Positions 5,199-7,122 of a stretch of DNA of 7,122 nt are shown piece after piece (position 1 is the stretch's first letter; each line of letters opens with the position of its first letter). Where the stretch lies: positions 1,247 through 8,368 of the forward strand of contig DKDD01000223.1 in assembly GCA_002451715.1 (NCBI GenBank), written 5' to 3'. This DNA comes from Ruminococcaceae bacterium UBA6857. Its GTDB lineage: Bacteria > Bacillota > Clostridia > Oscillospirales > Acutalibacteraceae. The translations under genes were made by a program, and so were the position numbers. The notes under the pieces are model-generated. The model was not told the origin of the DNA. It made no database searches and worked only from the letters and a program-made list of their open reading frames with translations.

Positions 5199-7122
5199 AC
5201 GGCAACATTATCATCACCGAAAATATATTCAAGCTCATCAATCACCGGATCTGAAATTTCAAAAGAACCGGAAAGCTCATATTGTCCGCTGTCTTCAAAA
5301 TAACAATATATCGGAAATGTTCCGCAAAAAATCTTTTTGAGTGTTTCGAGTTTTTTGAGTCTTGAATCGTTTTTGTCTTTAACGCGAATAAAAACTCCGA
5401 CACGCTTTTTCTTCTTAGGTTTTTCATCGTTGACGATGTTTTTTGGGTTTGGCTCAATACTTTCACAGACAATTGACGGTTCGCGGTCTTCGCGCAGACT
5501 CAATCTTCCACGAATAAGAACAACATTTCCGTTTTGAATAAGGATGGCCTTTTCGGCATAAAGCTTTGAAAAAACAATACATTCGATTGTTCCTGTAAGA
5601 TCTTCAAGTTTTATAAATCCCATTGAAGCATTGCTTTTTGTAACTTTTCTTTGTACCGAAGCAATTGAGCCGAGCAAAAGAACATTTGAATTATCCTTAT
5701 ACTTTGAGTTAAACTCCCCTGCACCGGAAAGTATTTCGGAAATCTTGTCCGCTTTGATTTTTTCGGAAAGTTCTTTATATTTTTCCATCGGATGCCCCGA
5801 AAGATACAAACCTGTGACTTCTTTTTCATATTCAAGAAGCTTTTCATATTCGATTTCTTCCATTTTCGGCGCGGTGAACTGCTCTTTCGGTGCAAAAGAA
5901 GAATCATCATCAAAAAACCCGATTTGACCGACGATATTTTTGCGCTTATCTTCGTCAAGTTGAGAAGTAACAAGCGGAAGAAGATATATCATCTGTTTTC
6001 GATTCGCGCCGAGTCCGTCAAGCGCCCCGCATTTGATAAGGCTTTCAACCGCACGTTTGTTGAACTCTTTTCCGTATACACGACGGCAAAAATCATCAAA
6101 GCTTTTATAGGGTAAAGTTCTTCTTTTTTCAAGAATTGTTCTGATAAAGCCGCGTCCGAGATTTTTTACGGCAAGAAGACCAAAACGTATTGCACCGCCG
6201 GAAACGGAAAAACCTTCAAAACTTTCGTTAACATGCGGCGGAAGAACTTTAATTGAAAGCCGCGAACATTCTTCGATATATCCGGAGACCTTGCCGGTGT
6301 TTTCAAGAACACTTGTCAGCGTTGCGGCAAGAAGTTCACAAGGGTAATGGCATTTAAGATATGCTGTCTGATACGAAACAAATGCATAAGCCGCCGCGTG
6401 AGCTTTGTTAAATGCGTATTTTGCAAAGTTTGACATTTCGTCAAACAGTTCGTTTGCCGTCTTTTCGGATATTCCGTTAGCTACGGCGCCGCAGCAGGGA
6501 ACATTACCGTTTTCATCTTTCAGACCATGAACAAAATTTTCCCGTTCTTTTGCCATCACGTCAAGTTTTTTCTTAGACATTGCACGGCGAACAAGATCGG
6601 CTCTTCCGTATGAATAACCTGCTACTTTGCGGCAAATCTGCATAACCTGTTCCTGATAAACCATGCATCCGTATGTTACCGAAAGAATGTCTTTGACCTG
6701 TTCACACTTATAAACGGTCTGTTCCGGGTGGTGACGGTTATTGATATAAGTATCAATCGAATCTGCCGGACCGGGACGATAAAGAGAGATTACAGCAATC
6801 AAGTCTTCAAGGCTCTGTGGTTTAAGGCGCGTGAGAACACTTCGCATTCCTGCGGATTCAAACTGAAAAACACCATCGGTTTTTCCAAGGGACAGCATTT
6901 CGAAAGTCGCCTTATCGTTAATGTCAATATCTTTTTCGGAAAAACCGGGATTGCGTTTTCGAATCATTTTAATAGTGTCGTCAATAACAGTGAGCGTTCT
7001 CAAACCGAGAAAGTCCATTTTCAAAAGTCCAAGCGCTTCAAGATTCGTCATCGTGAACTGCGTAACAACACTTTCGTCATTGACGGCAAGAGGAACATAG
7101 CTTGATACTTCATCCCTTGTAA
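5189..7122 (-). CDS. dnaE: DNA polymerase III subunit alpha (DnaE), C-terminal part
   Basis: DnaE is a replicative C-family DNA polymerase; Firmicutes usually carry it beside PolC. The window holds the last 643 residues of a protein normally about 1,100-1,200 aa; the right edge removes the PHP domain and part of the palm. The frame is open to the edge, and an internal ATG at 7051 is not the start. Near the edge, LLKMDFLGLRT carries the aspartate (codon 7015-7013) equivalent to the third catalytic Asp of E. coli alpha (D555). The fingers region follows (GVFQFES, LYRPGPADSI, CMVYQEQVM, VRRAMSKKK, YAFNKAHAAAYA). Next come a helix-hairpin-helix region (about 6115-5990), a clamp-binding-like QIGFFD (5926-5909), the LGLYLSGHP-type motif (here TGLYLSGHPM), an OB-fold (about 5690-5450) with KLEDLTGTIECIVF, and a small C-terminal domain ending in GDDNVAVRK. 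The stop is tandem TGA-TAA. The next gene is pfkA, whose start is 134 nt away. Confidence 0.97.
   Translation of the reverse strand, partial: TRDEVSSYVPLAVNDESVVTQFTMTNLEALGLLKMDFLGLRTLTVIDDTIKMIRKRNPGFSEKDIDINDKATFEMLSLGKTDGVFQFESAGMRSVLTRLKPQSLEDLIAVISLYRPGPADSIDTYINNRHHPEQTVYKCEQVKDILSVTYGCMVYQEQVMQICRKVAGYSYGRADLVRRAMSKKKLDVMAKERENFVHGLKDENGNVPCCGAVANGISEKTANELFDEMSNFAKYAFNKAHAAAYAFVSYQTAYLKCHYPCELLAATLTSVLENTGKVSGYIEECSRLSIKVLPPHVNESFEGFSVSGGAIRFGLLAVKNLGRGFIRTILEKRRTLPYKSFDDFCRRVYGKEFNKRAVESLIKCGALDGLGANRKQMIYLLPLVTSQLDEDKRKNIVGQIGFFDDDSSFAPKEQFTAPKMEEIEYEKLLEYEKEVTGLYLSGHPMEKYKELSEKIKADKISEILSGAGEFNSKYKDNSNVLLLGSIASVQRKVTKSNASMGFIKLEDLTGTIECIVFSKLYAEKAILIQNGNVVLIRGRLSLREDREPSIVCESIEPNPKNIVNDEKPKKKKRVGVFIRVKDKNDSRLKKLETLKKIFCGTFPIYCYFEDSGQYELSGSFEISDPVIDELEYIFGDDNVAVRK

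Noticed and set aside
1..7122. A novel defence, mobile or biosynthetic system
   Set aside because: Every stretch longer than about 140 bases is covered by a recognised housekeeping gene. There are no repeats, integrase/transposase motifs, tRNA genes or unexplained open frames.

Overview
The window is a run of five protein-coding genes, all on the minus strand. The two outer genes are cut by the window edges. Gene content and sequence style point to a low-to-moderate GC Firmicute of class Clostridia, probably Oscillospiraceae/Ruminococcus-like. The reasons are the dnaE-pfkA adjacency typical of Firmicutes, a clostridial-type formate-tetrahydrofolate ligase, strong AGGAGG-like ribosome binding sites and near-consensus SigA promoters. 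The taxonomic call is inference.

In the direction of transcription (high to low coordinates), the layout is as follows. (1) The C-terminal 643 residues of DNA polymerase III alpha (dnaE, 7122-5189) end at an AT-rich, weak terminator. (2) A promoter region around 5121-5159 drives a three-gene unit: 6-phosphofructokinase (pfkA, 5054-4089), a RadC-family JAB-domain protein (radC, 4049-3333) and ammonia-dependent NAD+ synthetase (nadE, 3314-2583). The gaps are 39 and 18 nt, and the unit is closed by a strong intrinsic terminator at 2533-2563. (3) A sodium/proline symporter (putP, 2457-889) has its own promoter (2494-2522) and its own strong terminator (850-882). (4) Four bases beyond that terminator's T-tract lies a perfect TTGACA -35 box for formate-tetrahydrofolate ligase (fhs). 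The fhs gene starts with GTG at 787 and runs off the left edge.

Functionally this is a housekeeping neighbourhood: replication, glycolysis, NAD synthesis, proline uptake and one-carbon/folate metabolism. The genes look intact where they are complete, with expected lengths and conserved catalytic motifs. I see no RNA gene, mobile element, CRISPR array, defence island or obviously novel system. The points worth a second look are small: a doubled promoter upstream of pfkA, a radC gene inside a glycolysis/NAD unit, a shared non-canonical element before two start codons, and very tight terminator/promoter packing.
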